Below are positions 1-7,975 of a DNA stretch of 64,000 nucleotides, one piece after another. Made by a program: the position numbers and the translations under genes. The notes under the pieces are model-generated. The model worked only from the letters and a program-made list of their open reading frames with translations. It was not told the origin of the DNA and did not search any database. This DNA comes from Mesorhizobium jarvisii (GTDB lineage Bacteria > Pseudomonadota > Alphaproteobacteria > Rhizobiales > Rhizobiaceae), in assembly GCF_003601985.1 (NCBI RefSeq), contig NZ_QZXA01000005.1:186001-250000 (forward strand), in the 5' to 3' direction. Numbering within the stretch: position 1 is the stretch's first letter; each line of letters opens with the position of its first letter.

Positions 1-714
1 CACTACCAGCCGATCGTCAATCCGGACGGGTCCGCTTATGCTCTCGAAGGGCTGATCCGCTGGCGTCATCCGGTTCGCGGGCTGATCTCGCCGGCCGAGT
101 TCATCCCCATCGCCGAACGCTCGACCCTGATCGACATGCTCGGCGAATGGGTGTTTAAGCGGGCTTGCACCGATGTCGGCCATTTCCCCGGGCGCCGCAT
201 CTCCATCAATGTTTCGGGCGAGCAACTGAAGCGCGACGAGATCGTCACCATGTGCGACCGCGTGCTGAAGGAAACCGGTTGCTCGGCGACGCAGTTCATC
301 ATCGAGATCACCGAGACCGTGGCGACCGCCGCCACGCCCGAAATCCTGCGGCGCCTCGAAGTGTTGCGCGGCCTCGGCTTCCACATTGCGCTCGACGATT
401 TCGGCACCGGCCATTGCGGCTTCAACTATCTGAAAACCCTGCCCATCGACAGCATCAAGATCGACCGCTCCTACATACACAGCCTTGCCCATGACCAAGT
501 GGCGCAGATCTTCGTTTCGGCGCTGGCGCAGATCGCGCGCATCCAGGACGTCACCATCGTGGCGGAAGGTGTCGAGACGCAGGAAGAGTTCGCGCTGGCC
601 AAGGCCGCCGGCTGCAACCGTTTCCAGGGCTACTTCTTCGGCAGGCCGGCGCCCCGCGACAAGGTGGCGCCCTTGCGCGCCATCGATGCCGAACCCTTGG
701 CGCTGAGCGCCTGA
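1..714 (+). CDS. EAL-domain cyclic-di-GMP phosphodiesterase, C-terminal part
   Basis: The reading frame is open from the first base, so the gene begins upstream and only its last 237 codons are here. They form an almost complete EAL domain, which hydrolyses cyclic-di-GMP to pGpG in the cytoplasm. Visible signatures are the first motif in the form EGLIRW (EGL in place of EAL), the Mg-binding DDFGTG, KIDRSYI, VAEGVET and the closing QGYFFGRP. The EGL variant still keeps the first metal-binding Glu, and ExL forms are often active in this family. An N-terminal sensor or GGDEF domain probably lies outside the window. Activity is inferred. Confidence 0.9.
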   Translation, partial: HYQPIVNPDGSAYALEGLIRWRHPVRGLISPAEFIPIAERSTLIDMLGEWVFKRACTDVGHFPGRRISINVSGEQLKRDEIVTMCDRVLKETGCSATQFIIEITETVATAATPEILRRLEVLRGLGFHIALDDFGTGHCGFNYLKTLPIDSIKIDRSYIHSLAHDQVAQIFVSALAQIARIQDVTIVAEGVETQEEFALAKAAGCNRFQGYFFGRPAPRDKVAPLRAIDAEPLALSA

Positions 715-917
715 GACCCCCACCGCACGGCAGCGGATTTCTATTTCCCTTGCCCTGCCGGCAAACAAGTGGGACGATGCTTCAGGGCAGGTGGCAACAG
801 GAAAAGAACCCCGCCCGCGACGGTCGAACAGGCCGGCCGCCGCTCAGGACCGATTGACCACGCCTGAACCATGCATGCCAGTCGGTCCCTAGGGAAACGC
901 CTGAGTGGAGGTCAGCC

Positions 918-2969
918 ATGGGTACTCGCGCCGGAGGACGACGCACGGGACCGAAATGCATTGCCATAGTCGGTCCCTTTGCAAGCGGTAAGACGACACT
1001 TCTCGAAGCCATATTGGCCCGTACGGGCGCCATCCCCCGACAAAATCCCGTCTCATCAGGCAGCACCGTCTCGGATCATTCGCCGGAGGCGCGCGCCCAC
1101 GCCATGAGCGTCGAGGCGACGATCGCAACCACCGAATTCATGGGCGAGCAGATCACCTTCGTCGATTGTCCCGGCTCGATCGAATTCTCCTTCGAGGCCG
1201 AGCCGGTGCTGGCCGCCTGCGACCTCGCGGTGGTCGTGGCCGAGGCGGACGAAAAGAAGATTCCTGCCCTGCAGCTCATCATGCGCAAGCTCGACGATCT
1301 CGGCGTGCCGCGCATCCTCTTCCTCAACAAGGTCGACAAGGCGATATCAGGCGTGCGCGACACGCTGAAGATGCTGCAACCGGCAAGCTCGGTGCCGCTC
1401 CTGCTGCGCCAGATTCCGCTGCGCAAGGACGGCGTCGTCATCGGCTCGATCGACCTGGCGCTGGAGCGTGCCTACATCTACCGCGAATATGCCGAAAGCG
1501 AAGTGGCTCAGATACCGGGCGACGACAAGGCGCGGGAACTGGAAGCGCGCTTCTCGATGCTGGAAACCCTGGCCGACCATGACGACCAGTTGATGGAACA
1601 GTTGCTCGAGGAGATCGAGCCGCCGAAGGACGCGATCTTCGATGATCTCGCCGCTGACCTGCGCGAAGGCGTGGTGACGCCGGTGCTGATCGGCACCGCC
1701 GAGAGGGGCAACGGCGTGCTGCGCCTCTTGAAGGCGATCCGCCACGACGCGCCCGACATCGAGGCGACCCGCAAGCGGCTTGGTGCCTCGGACGGCGGCG
1801 CCACCGTGGTCCAGGTGATGAAGACCATCCACACCCCGCATGGCGGCAAGCTGTCGGTGTCGCGCATCCTGTCCGGCCAGGTCGCAGACGGCTCCGAGCT
1901 GTGGCTGCCCGGCGGCGACACCGCCAAGGTTTCCGGCATCTACAAGATGCTCGGCAAGGATCAGTTCAAGCTCGCCGCCGCCAAGGCCGGTGACACGGTG
2001 GCGCTGGGCAAGCTGGACGAGGTCAAGACCGGCCAGACGCTGACCTCGGCCAAGGGCGGCACCAAGCAGCTGTTTACGTTCGAGCCGCCGCAGCCTGTCT
2101 TCGCCTTCGCGCTGCGGCCGAAGGAACGCAAGGACGAGGTCAAGATGTCGGCCGCCATCCAGCGGCTGGCCGAGGAAGATCCCTCGCTCAGCCTGCGCCA
2201 CAACCAGGACTCGGCAGAGACGGTGCTGTCAGGCCACGGCGAAATGCATCTGCGCGTCGTGCGCGAGCGGCTGGAGGGCAAGAACCAGATCCCGGTCGAA
2301 GGCCACGCGCCGGCGGTGCCCTATCGCGAGACGATCCGCAAATCGGCGCAGCAGCGCGGCCGCCACAAGAAGCAGTCGGGCGGACATGGCCAGTTCGGCG
2401 ATGTGGTGATCGAGATCAAGCCGCTGCCGCGCGGCTCCGGCTTCCAGTTCACCGACACCATCACCGGCGGCGTCGTGCCGAAGACCTACATCCAGTCGGT
2501 CGAGACAGGCATACGCGATTACCTGAAGAACGGCCCGCTCGGCTTCCCCGTTGTCGACGTCGCCGTCAACCTGTCGGACGGCTCCTACCATGCGGTGGAT
2601 TCCTCCGACATGGCCTTCCAGATGGCGGCCAAGCTCGCGATGAAGGAAGGCATGGCCGCCTGCTCGCCGGTGCTGCTGGAGCCGGTGATGAAGGTCGAGA
2701 TCGTCACGCCGTCCGACGCGACGTCGAAGATCATCGCGCTGATCCCGCAGCGGCGCGGGCAGATCCTCGGCTATGATGCGCGGCCGGGATGGCCGGGATG
2801 GGATGTCGTCGAGGCGACCATGCCGCAGGCCGAGATCGGCGACCTGATCATCGAACTGCGCTCGGCGACCGCGGGCGTCGCCAGCTATCGCGCCGTCTTC
2901 GACCATATGGCCGAACTCACCGGCCGTCTCGCCGACGAAGCGATGAATACCAACGGCAAGGCAGCCTGA
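918..2969 (+). CDS. Elongation factor G-like translational GTPase
   Basis: A 683-residue protein of EF-G architecture. The GTPase domain has G1 at residues 19-26 (GPFASGKT), G3 at 83-86 (DCPG) and G4 at 137-140 (NKVD). Domains II to V follow, including a domain IV stretch with GGHGQFGD. It is slightly shorter than canonical FusA (about 695 residues), and there is no neighbouring rpsL, rpsG or tuf. It therefore matches the second, EF-G-like paralogue class common in Rhizobiales rather than the housekeeping factor. A role in translocation, recycling or ribosome protection is possible but cannot be told from sequence. The ATG at 918 follows a GGAGG-type ribosome site, and a terminator hairpin lies just downstream. 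Confidence 0.9.
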   Translation: MGTRAGGRRTGPKCIAIVGPFASGKTTLLEAILARTGAIPRQNPVSSGSTVSDHSPEARAHAMSVEATIATTEFMGEQITFVDCPGSIEFSFEAEPVLAACDLAVVVAEADEKKIPALQLIMRKLDDLGVPRILFLNKVDKAISGVRDTLKMLQPASSVPLLLRQIPLRKDGVVIGSIDLALERAYIYREYAESEVAQIPGDDKARELEARFSMLETLADHDDQLMEQLLEEIEPPKDAIFDDLAADLREGVVTPVLIGTAERGNGVLRLLKAIRHDAPDIEATRKRLGASDGGATVVQVMKTIHTPHGGKLSVSRILSGQVADGSELWLPGGDTAKVSGIYKMLGKDQFKLAAAKAGDTVALGKLDEVKTGQTLTSAKGGTKQLFTFEPPQPVFAFALRPKERKDEVKMSAAIQRLAEEDPSLSLRHNQDSAETVLSGHGEMHLRVVRERLEGKNQIPVEGHAPAVPYRETIRKSAQQRGRHKKQSGGHGQFGDVVIEIKPLPRGSGFQFTDTITGGVVPKTYIQSVETGIRDYLKNGPLGFPVVDVAVNLSDGSYHAVDSSDMAFQMAAKLAMKEGMAACSPVLLEPVMKVEIVTPSDATSKIIALIPQRRGQILGYDARPGWPGWDVVEATMPQAEIGDLIIELRSATAGVASYRAVFDHMAELTGRLADEAMNTNGKAA

Positions 2970-2989
2970 TCCTGATCTTGACGCACCAT

Positions 2990-3058
2990 CCCCTCGAACC
3001 CTTGTTCGAGGGGACAAAAACCAAAAACGACGCCCGGGAAGCCGGACGCCGTTTTGTT
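2990..3058 (+). terminator. Terminator region after the EF-G-like gene
   Basis: Two hairpins stand in series. The first (2990-2999 pairing with 3004-3013) is a perfect 10-bp stem with a 4-base loop but is followed by A-rich sequence. The second (3024-3037 with 3042-3055, loop GAAG) has 12 pairs and two mismatches and runs into TTTTGTTT, so it is the likely intrinsic terminator for the plus-strand gene. Confidence 0.7.
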
Positions 3059-3236
3059 TGCGGACCGTTTTCTTGGGAGGGGAAACGGCAGGTCCGCCGC
3101 ATGTACAGTCGCCGCTTTCGGCGGAAAGGGGTTGGGACGCGGTAGCCGCCTGAGCCCGGGCCGTACGAGTGATGCCCCCATCTCCCGTTCGAACCACACC
3201 GCGTCCTGCGCCCTTCATAGCAGCAGAAGCCATCGT

Positions 3237-3263
3237 TGTCATGTTACCAGAGGTTACATGACA
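3237..3263. promoter_or_regulatory. 27-bp imperfect palindrome
   Basis: Arms TGTCATGT and ACATGACA are perfectly complementary, and the inner ACC/GGT pairs extend the symmetry with one mismatch on each side of the centre. The size and symmetry resemble an operator for a dimeric regulator. It lies between the EF-G-like terminator and the sRNA terminator, with no promoter or gene start obviously attached. Apart from this palindrome I see no other feature between 3060 and 3320. Confidence 0.4.
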
Positions 3264-3319
3264 CTGTTACGCGGCAACTCTCGTGAAATTCTCAGCCATC
3301 CCGGCAGGGTCCGGGCAAC

Positions 3320-3436
3320 AAAAAAGCCGGATCAATGAAGATCCGGCTGAGTTTGATTGGAAGTGCCTGTTAAGGCTAACCTCCAGAGGGGAACACTCGA
3401 GGGCGCTAATGGGAGGAGAACGCGCCCAGGAGATGA
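3320..3436 (-). ncRNA. Small RNA resembling the rhizobial alpha-r14 family
   Basis: On the minus strand an AT-rich TATATAGAT block (around 3435-3443) could serve as a -10 box. It is followed by a hairpin with stem GGGCGC/GCGCCC (3422-3427 with 3401-3406) whose 15-nt loop carries CTCCTCCC, an anti-Shine-Dalgarno sequence. After a middle section there is a terminator hairpin, a 9-bp perfect stem (3340-3348 with 3325-3333), followed by six U (3320-3325). The predicted transcript is about 115 nt. Length, loop-exposed CCUCC-type motif and 3' terminator agree with the alpha-r14 (Smr14C-like) family of Sinorhizobium and relatives. The promoter and 5' end are inferred; no protein-coding frame fits. 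Confidence 0.6.
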
Positions 3437-3699
3437 TCTATATATGTGCTCAACATGCCCAAGAAACAAGCATCTATTTTGCAACACACGCATGCAAAAA
3501 GACATAGGCTGTGGTCCAACCCACTCCAGAAGCCAATAGGACCAGCAGAATCTTCAAAAATGGGGCGCTCAACCACGCAATCGTCACTACAGAAGCGTGA
3601 ATCGCGGCCGGTTTTCGCCCCAAGCCACCAAAACTACGCAATGATGTCGAAGCAGGCAGCAGACGTTCATTTCTGAGGCAATCGGAGAGAAAGCAGCCA

Positions 3700-4239
3700 A
3701 TGCGGACGTTTTCGGCGATTGCCGGCAGCATGGCCTTCTTCATCGTGGCACCCGGCGTGGTCGCCGGGCTGATTCCCTGGCTGCTCAGCGATCATTATCG
3801 CTTGCCCTGGTCCACCGTGCCGGGCTTTGTTCCTGCCGGCGGCGTCCTCATCGCCGCTGCTGCCGCCGTTCTGCTGCATGCTTTCGCCCGTTTCGCGCTC
3901 GAGGGGCTGGGCACGCCGGCCCCGGTCGCGCCGACAGAGAAGCTCGTGATCGGCGGCATCTACCGCCATGTCCGCAATCCCATGTATGTCGCCGTGCTGT
4001 CGATCATCCTCGGCCAGGCGCTGCTGTTCTCGAGCTGGACGCTTGTCGCCTATGCCGTCATCGGCGCTGTTGTCATGGGCTCCTTTGTCAGGTTCTACGA
4101 GGAGCCGACGCTCGCCCGCCGCTACGGCGCCGACTATGAAACCTACCGCCGCAACGTCCCCGGCTGGCTGCCGCGCCTGACGCCCTGGCGGGGCGAACAG
4201 ATCACCAGTGCCGCCGATCGTCCGCTAGGGCTAGAATGA
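3700..4239 (+). CDS. Isoprenylcysteine carboxyl methyltransferase-like membrane protein
   Basis: A 179-residue polytopic protein with four or five hydrophobic segments. The C-terminal part holds the family signature: YRHVRNPMYV, then EEPTLARRYG and YRRNVPGWLP, which in ICMT/PEMT-type enzymes bind S-adenosylmethionine at the membrane face. Bacterial members are widespread and mostly uncharacterised, so the substrate is unknown. The ATG at 3700 is preceded by GAGAGAAAG about 8 bases upstream. The 3' end overlaps the convergent LysR gene by 9 bases. It shares an intergenic region with the divergent sRNA candidate. Confidence 0.8.
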   Translation: MRTFSAIAGSMAFFIVAPGVVAGLIPWLLSDHYRLPWSTVPGFVPAGGVLIAAAAAVLLHAFARFALEGLGTPAPVAPTEKLVIGGIYRHVRNPMYVAVLSIILGQALLFSSWTLVAYAVIGAVVMGSFVRFYEEPTLARRYGADYETYRRNVPGWLPRLTPWRGEQITSAADRPLGLE

Positions 4240-5127
4240 CCAACTGCGCGCTTTCGCTATAATGAAGTCACGGAACACGTGCAGCTTGGCCTGGTTCTTC
4301 ATCGCATCGGGATAGGCGAAATAGGTGTCGAAGGACGGCACCTCGGTTTCCGGCAAAAGCTGCACCAGGCCGGAGTCCTTGTTGATGACATAGTCGGGCA
4401 GCATGGCGATGCCGGCGCCACCCTGCACGGCGCGCTTGATCGACAAGATGTCGTTGATCTGCAGCGACGGCACGCGCTGGCCGCCTTCGAAATCGCCGAC
4501 CGTCTCCAGCCAGTTCAACTCCGACAGATGCGACGGCACCGGCAGGCCGAAGGTGACGATGCGATGGTTTCTCAGCTCCGAGACCGAGGCCGGCTTGCCA
4601 TGCTTGGCGACATAGGAAGGGGCCGCATAGAGATGGAAATGCACGGTGAACAGGCGGCGCTGGATCAGGTCCGGCTGCTGTGGCTGGCGCAGCCGGATGG
4701 CGCAATCGGCCTGACGCATGGTGAGGTCGAGTTCCTCATTGGCGAGGATCAGCTGCAGGCTGATTTCCGGATAAAGCTCGATGAACTCCTGCACCCGTTC
4801 GGTCAGCCAGCCGGCGCCGAGGCCAACGGTCGTCGTCACGCGAAGCACGCCGGAGGGCCGGTCCTTGGTCTCGGTCAGGCGCGATTTGATGGTCTCGAGC
4901 TTCATCAGCACGTCATGCGCCGTGCGGAACAGCATCTCGCCCTGTTCGGTCAGCACCAGGCCGCGCGCATGGCGGTTGAACAGCGGCACGCCGACATCGT
5001 GCTCGAGCGCACTGACCTGCCGCGAGATCGCCGATTGCGACAGGTGCAATGTCTCGGCCGCGTGCGTAAACGACCCCGCTTCCGCCGCAGCGTGAAACAC
5101 GCGTAGCTTGTCCCAGTCCAACGCCAT
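4231..5127 (-). CDS. LysR-family transcriptional regulator
   Basis: 298 residues with the N-terminal winged helix-turn-helix of LysR proteins (about residues 18-41, GSFTHAAETLHLSQSAISRQ) and a C-terminal periplasmic-binding-protein-like effector domain (about 90-290). Length is normal for the family. It lies downstream of trxB on the same strand with an 89-bp gap, so it could be partly cotranscribed. Both target and inducer are unknown. An 18-bp hairpin at 5175-5192 sits in the gap, followed by T7 on the plus strand. Confidence 0.93.
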   Translation of the reverse strand: MALDWDKLRVFHAAAEAGSFTHAAETLHLSQSAISRQVSALEHDVGVPLFNRHARGLVLTEQGEMLFRTAHDVLMKLETIKSRLTETKDRPSGVLRVTTTVGLGAGWLTERVQEFIELYPEISLQLILANEELDLTMRQADCAIRLRQPQQPDLIQRRLFTVHFHLYAAPSYVAKHGKPASVSELRNHRIVTFGLPVPSHLSELNWLETVGDFEGGQRVPSLQINDILSIKRAVQGGAGIAMLPDYVINKDSGLVQLLPETEVPSFDTYFAYPDAMKNQAKLHVFRDFIIAKARSWSF

Positions 5128-5216
5128 GATTCCCCTCGTTCTGTTGGCGTCTGAATGAAAAATCAGGCTTTTACACGGCGTTTCTAAGCCGTTTTTTTAA
5201 CAGTTCAAAGCGGCCG

Positions 5217-6191
5217 CTATTCGGCTGCTTCGCGATGCACCTCGATGCCGGCCAGATACTTTTCCGCCTCGAGTGCCGCCATGCAGCCGAGCCCCGCCGC
5301 CGTCACCGCCTGGCGGTAGACATCGTCGGTCACGTCGCCGGCCGCGAACACGCCAGGCACGTCGGTGCGGGTCGAATTCGGGGCCGTCCACAAGTAACCG
5401 TTCGGCTTCTGCTTCAGCTTGCCCACGAACAGCTCGACCGCCGGCGCATGGCCGATCGCCACGAACACGCCGTCGACCTTGAGATGGCTTTCGACACCGG
5501 TCACCGCATGCTTGAGCTTCAGCCCTTCGACCGACGGCGGCAGCGGCGCCTTGCCGGGGCGACCGGTGATCTCGTCGACCACGGTGTCCCAGATGACGCG
5601 GACATTGTCCTTCTGCAGCAGCCGCTCACGCAGGATGCGCTCGGCGCGGAAGTCGCTGCGCCGATGGATGACCGTGACGCTCTTCGCGAGGTTCGACAGA
5701 TAGAGCGCCTCCTCCACCGCCGAATTGCCGCCGCCCACCACCGCGACATCCTTGCCGCGATAGAAGAAGCCGTCACAGGTGGCGCAGGCCGAGACACCGA
5801 AGCCCATGAAATCCTGCTCGGTCGGAATGCCCAGCCACTTGGCCTGCGCGCCGGTGGCGATGATCAGCGCGTCGGCGGTGTAGGTTGTGCCGGAATCGCC
5901 CTTGGCGCGGAACGGCCGCACGTTGAGGTCGACCTCGGTGATGATGTCGTTAATGATGTCGGTGCCGACATGCTCGGCCTGCTTCAGCATCTGTTCCATC
6001 AGCCACGGTCCCTGGATGGGATCGGCGAAGCCGGGATAGTTTTCGACATCGGTGGTGATCATCAGCTGGCCGCCCTGCTGCAGGCCGGCAACCAGCATCG
6101 GCTTCAGCATGGCGCGAGCGGCGTAGACCGCCGCAGTATAGCCGGCGGGGCCGGAACCGATGATGAGAACGGGCGCGTGCTTGGTGGTCAT
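5217..6191 (-). CDS. trxB: Thioredoxin reductase
   Basis: 324 residues, a low-molecular-weight FAD/NADPH flavoenzyme that reduces thioredoxin in the cytoplasm. The N-terminal FAD-binding GSGPAG is at residues 12-17, the redox-active CATC at 136-139 and the NADPH-binding GGGNSAVEEA loop follows. The C-terminal GVFAAGDV motif closes the FAD site. Length and motif spacing are canonical. It is divergent from an Lrp-type regulator, with a 247-bp intergenic region that contains a repeated AAAATCGCG (6352-6360 and 6401-6409), a possible shared control site. The trxB-Lrp pairing recurs in Rhizobiales. Confidence 0.97.
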   Translation of the reverse strand: MTTKHAPVLIIGSGPAGYTAAVYAARAMLKPMLVAGLQQGGQLMITTDVENYPGFADPIQGPWLMEQMLKQAEHVGTDIINDIITEVDLNVRPFRAKGDSGTTYTADALIIATGAQAKWLGIPTEQDFMGFGVSACATCDGFFYRGKDVAVVGGGNSAVEEALYLSNLAKSVTVIHRRSDFRAERILRERLLQKDNVRVIWDTVVDEITGRPGKAPLPPSVEGLKLKHAVTGVESHLKVDGVFVAIGHAPAVELFVGKLKQKPNGYLWTAPNSTRTDVPGVFAAGDVTDDVYRQAVTAAGLGCMAALEAEKYLAGIEVHREAAE

Positions 6192-6438
6192 CTAAAACCT
6201 CTGCGGGGCAGACAGTGCCGTGGGAAAAGACTTGGAATTCGCGCTTAATGTAAGGGTTGCCAACCACGCCAGCAAGACGAACGGGCCGTCGTCCCCGGAA
6301 AGCTTCGGCCCAAGCGGTTATTCGCGTCATTGCCGCTTTCGTTACCGTTCAAAAATCGCGTTGATGAGGGCTGGCGCCAACACAAAAGTCGTTTAATTAC
6401 AAAATCGCGAAAGATTCTTGCGCCGAGCTGAGACCGCC

Positions 6439-6918
6439 ATGCCCCTGAAAGCCGACCTCGACGCCATCGACTGGAAGATCCTGCGCGAGTTGCAGGCGGA
6501 TGGGCGCATGACCAATGTCGAGCTGTCGAACCGCGTCGGCATTTCGGCCCCACCCTGTCTGCGCAGGGTAAAGCGGCTGGAGGAGGCCGGCATCATCCGC
6601 GGCTACCGCGCGCTGCTCAATGCCCCGGCGCTTGGCCTCGATGTCGTCGCCTTCTGCCTGGTCGGCCTGCATCACCAGGCCGATGCCGAACTGCGCACCT
6701 TCGCCGAGCGCACGCGCGGCTGGCCGATCGTGCGCGATGCCTGGATGGTCTCGGGCGAATCCGATTTCCTGCTGCACTGCGTGGCAAGCGACCTCGGCGC
6801 CTTCCAGACCTTCGTCATCGAGGAGCTGACCTCGACCCCTAATGTCGACACGGTGCGGACCGCGCTCACCATCCGCAGGGTCAAGGATGAAGGCCTGGTT
6901 TCCTTCGAGCGTCCCTGA
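6439..6918 (+). CDS. Lrp/AsnC-family transcriptional regulator
   Basis: 159 residues from the ATG at 6439; a TTG at 6418 in the same frame would add seven residues that do not look family-like. The N-terminal helix-turn-helix (DWKILRELQADGRMTNVELS and the following recognition helix) is followed by the RAM effector-binding domain from about residue 65. Length is typical for Lrp/AsnC proteins. Its divergent position to trxB suggests local autoregulation and perhaps regulation of trxB, which is inference. The effector is probably a small molecule such as an amino acid, as is usual for the family. Confidence 0.93.
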   Translation: MPLKADLDAIDWKILRELQADGRMTNVELSNRVGISAPPCLRRVKRLEEAGIIRGYRALLNAPALGLDVVAFCLVGLHHQADAELRTFAERTRGWPIVRDAWMVSGESDFLLHCVASDLGAFQTFVIEELTSTPNVDTVRTALTIRRVKDEGLVSFERP

Positions 6919-7061
6919 GGTCTGACGAACGCCTGCGCGCCGGTGAATTCCTGGCCTTCGCCACATCGACACCGCGTTGGTATTCGACAGACGCTGATGT
7001 ACAAGGCTGGACGGCTCTGCCGGACTTCGTCGCTTGACTGACCGCTTGATTGGTTTCTCAA

Positions 7062-7115
7062 GCGATTCCAGGAAAAGTGTGTAACGGTTTTCCGCGCGGA
7101 TTTGCTTGGGTACAG
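7062..7115. repeat. Short palindromic intergenic repeat (REP-like)
   Basis: The core GGAAAA (7071-7076) and TTTTCC (7088-7093) flank GTGTGTAACGG. The same layout, a purine-rich arm, GTG..AACGG and TTTTC, recurs at 17817-17838 and 56567-56595. This looks like a dispersed rhizobial palindromic unit. It overlaps the 5' leader of the glycosyltransferase gene. Confidence 0.6.
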
Positions 7116-7165
7116 ATGGCGAAAGCAGCGTTGCTCTGGGGGCGGCCCGCCATGGGAAGGGGACC

Positions 7166-7960
7166 ATGACTCGATTTGCAAGCCCGGTCTCGGCGCTTAT
7201 CATCTGTGTGAACGAGGCCGATATGATCGGCCCGTGCCTGGAAAGCATCGACTTCTGCGCCGAGATCATCGTCGTCGATTCCGGTTCGACGGATGGCACG
7301 ATTGAATGCGTGAAAAGCTATATCGCCAAGGGCTACCCGATAAGGCTCTTGCACAATGACTGGCCGGGTTTTCCCCGTCAGCGGCAATTCTCGCTCGACC
7401 ACGCGACCCAGCCCTGGTGCCTTTCGATCGACCCGGACGAGCGCGTCGACGACCAGTTGCGGCAGTCGATCGTGGCCATCACTCAGGCCGCCGACGACAA
7501 GATCCGCGGCTGGTACATCCGCCGCCGCGATTGGCTGAAGGGCTACGGCTATGCGCACCGCTGGGTGCTGCACAACAGGCTGATGCGGCTTTTCCGCCGG
7601 GAAGGCGCCACCATCGATCTCACCGCGCGGGTGCACGAAGCCTTCCAGGTGCCCGACGAGACCGGCACGATCGAAGAGGGTGTCCTGCTGCATCGCCGTG
7701 AAATATCGGTCGAGGAGGATCTTGCCCGGGCCAACGCCTATTCCAGCCTCAAGGCCGTCACGCTGGTCGAGAAGGGCAAGAAGCCCGGCCTGGTGCGGCT
7801 GGTGCTGTCGCCGTTCGGCAACTTCCTGAAATTCTACCTGGCCAAGCGCTATTTCCTGTGCGGCCGGCATGGCTTCGTCTACTCGATGTCGGTGATGATC
7901 TATTCCTTCGCCACGGAGGCAAAGCTCTACGAAGCCTCGGAACGCAACGATCCCGTGTGA
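7166..7960 (+). CDS. Family 2 glycosyltransferase, LPS core type (WaaE-like)
   Basis: 264 residues from the ATG at 7166, which has GGGAAGGGG just upstream; an in-frame TTG at 7106 lies inside the upstream repeat and is unlikely. The GT-A fold signatures are SALIICVNEADMI at the N terminus, VVDSGSTDGT and the DPDERV segment that carries the metal-binding acidic cluster. Its sequence style matches the WaaE/KdtX group, which adds beta-linked glucose to the heptose core of lipopolysaccharide. Location beside gmhB, gmhA, hldE, hldD, waaF and waaC supports a core-oligosaccharide role at the inner face of the cytoplasmic membrane. Sugar donor and linkage are inferred. Confidence 0.85.
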   Translation: MTRFASPVSALIICVNEADMIGPCLESIDFCAEIIVVDSGSTDGTIECVKSYIAKGYPIRLLHNDWPGFPRQRQFSLDHATQPWCLSIDPDERVDDQLRQSIVAITQAADDKIRGWYIRRRDWLKGYGYAHRWVLHNRLMRLFRREGATIDLTARVHEAFQVPDETGTIEEGVLLHRREISVEEDLARANAYSSLKAVTLVEKGKKPGLVRLVLSPFGNFLKFYLAKRYFLCGRHGFVYSMSVMIYSFATEAKLYEASERNDPV

Positions 7961-7975
7961 GCAGTCAGGCCTGGA

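Noticed and set aside
715..917. Riboswitch upstream of the EF-G-like gene
   Set aside because: GC-rich with short complementarities, but no conserved riboswitch box was found.
1347..2201. Long minus-strand open frame inside the EF-G-like gene
   Set aside because: It is the antisense shadow of a high-GC gene, with a skewed Arg/Leu/Ala composition and no domain; the plus-strand gene explains the region.
5175..5198. Terminator of a plus-strand gene between lysR and trxB
   Set aside because: Hairpin plus T7 is terminator-like on the plus strand, but both flanking genes are on the minus strand, so no transcript is known to end here.
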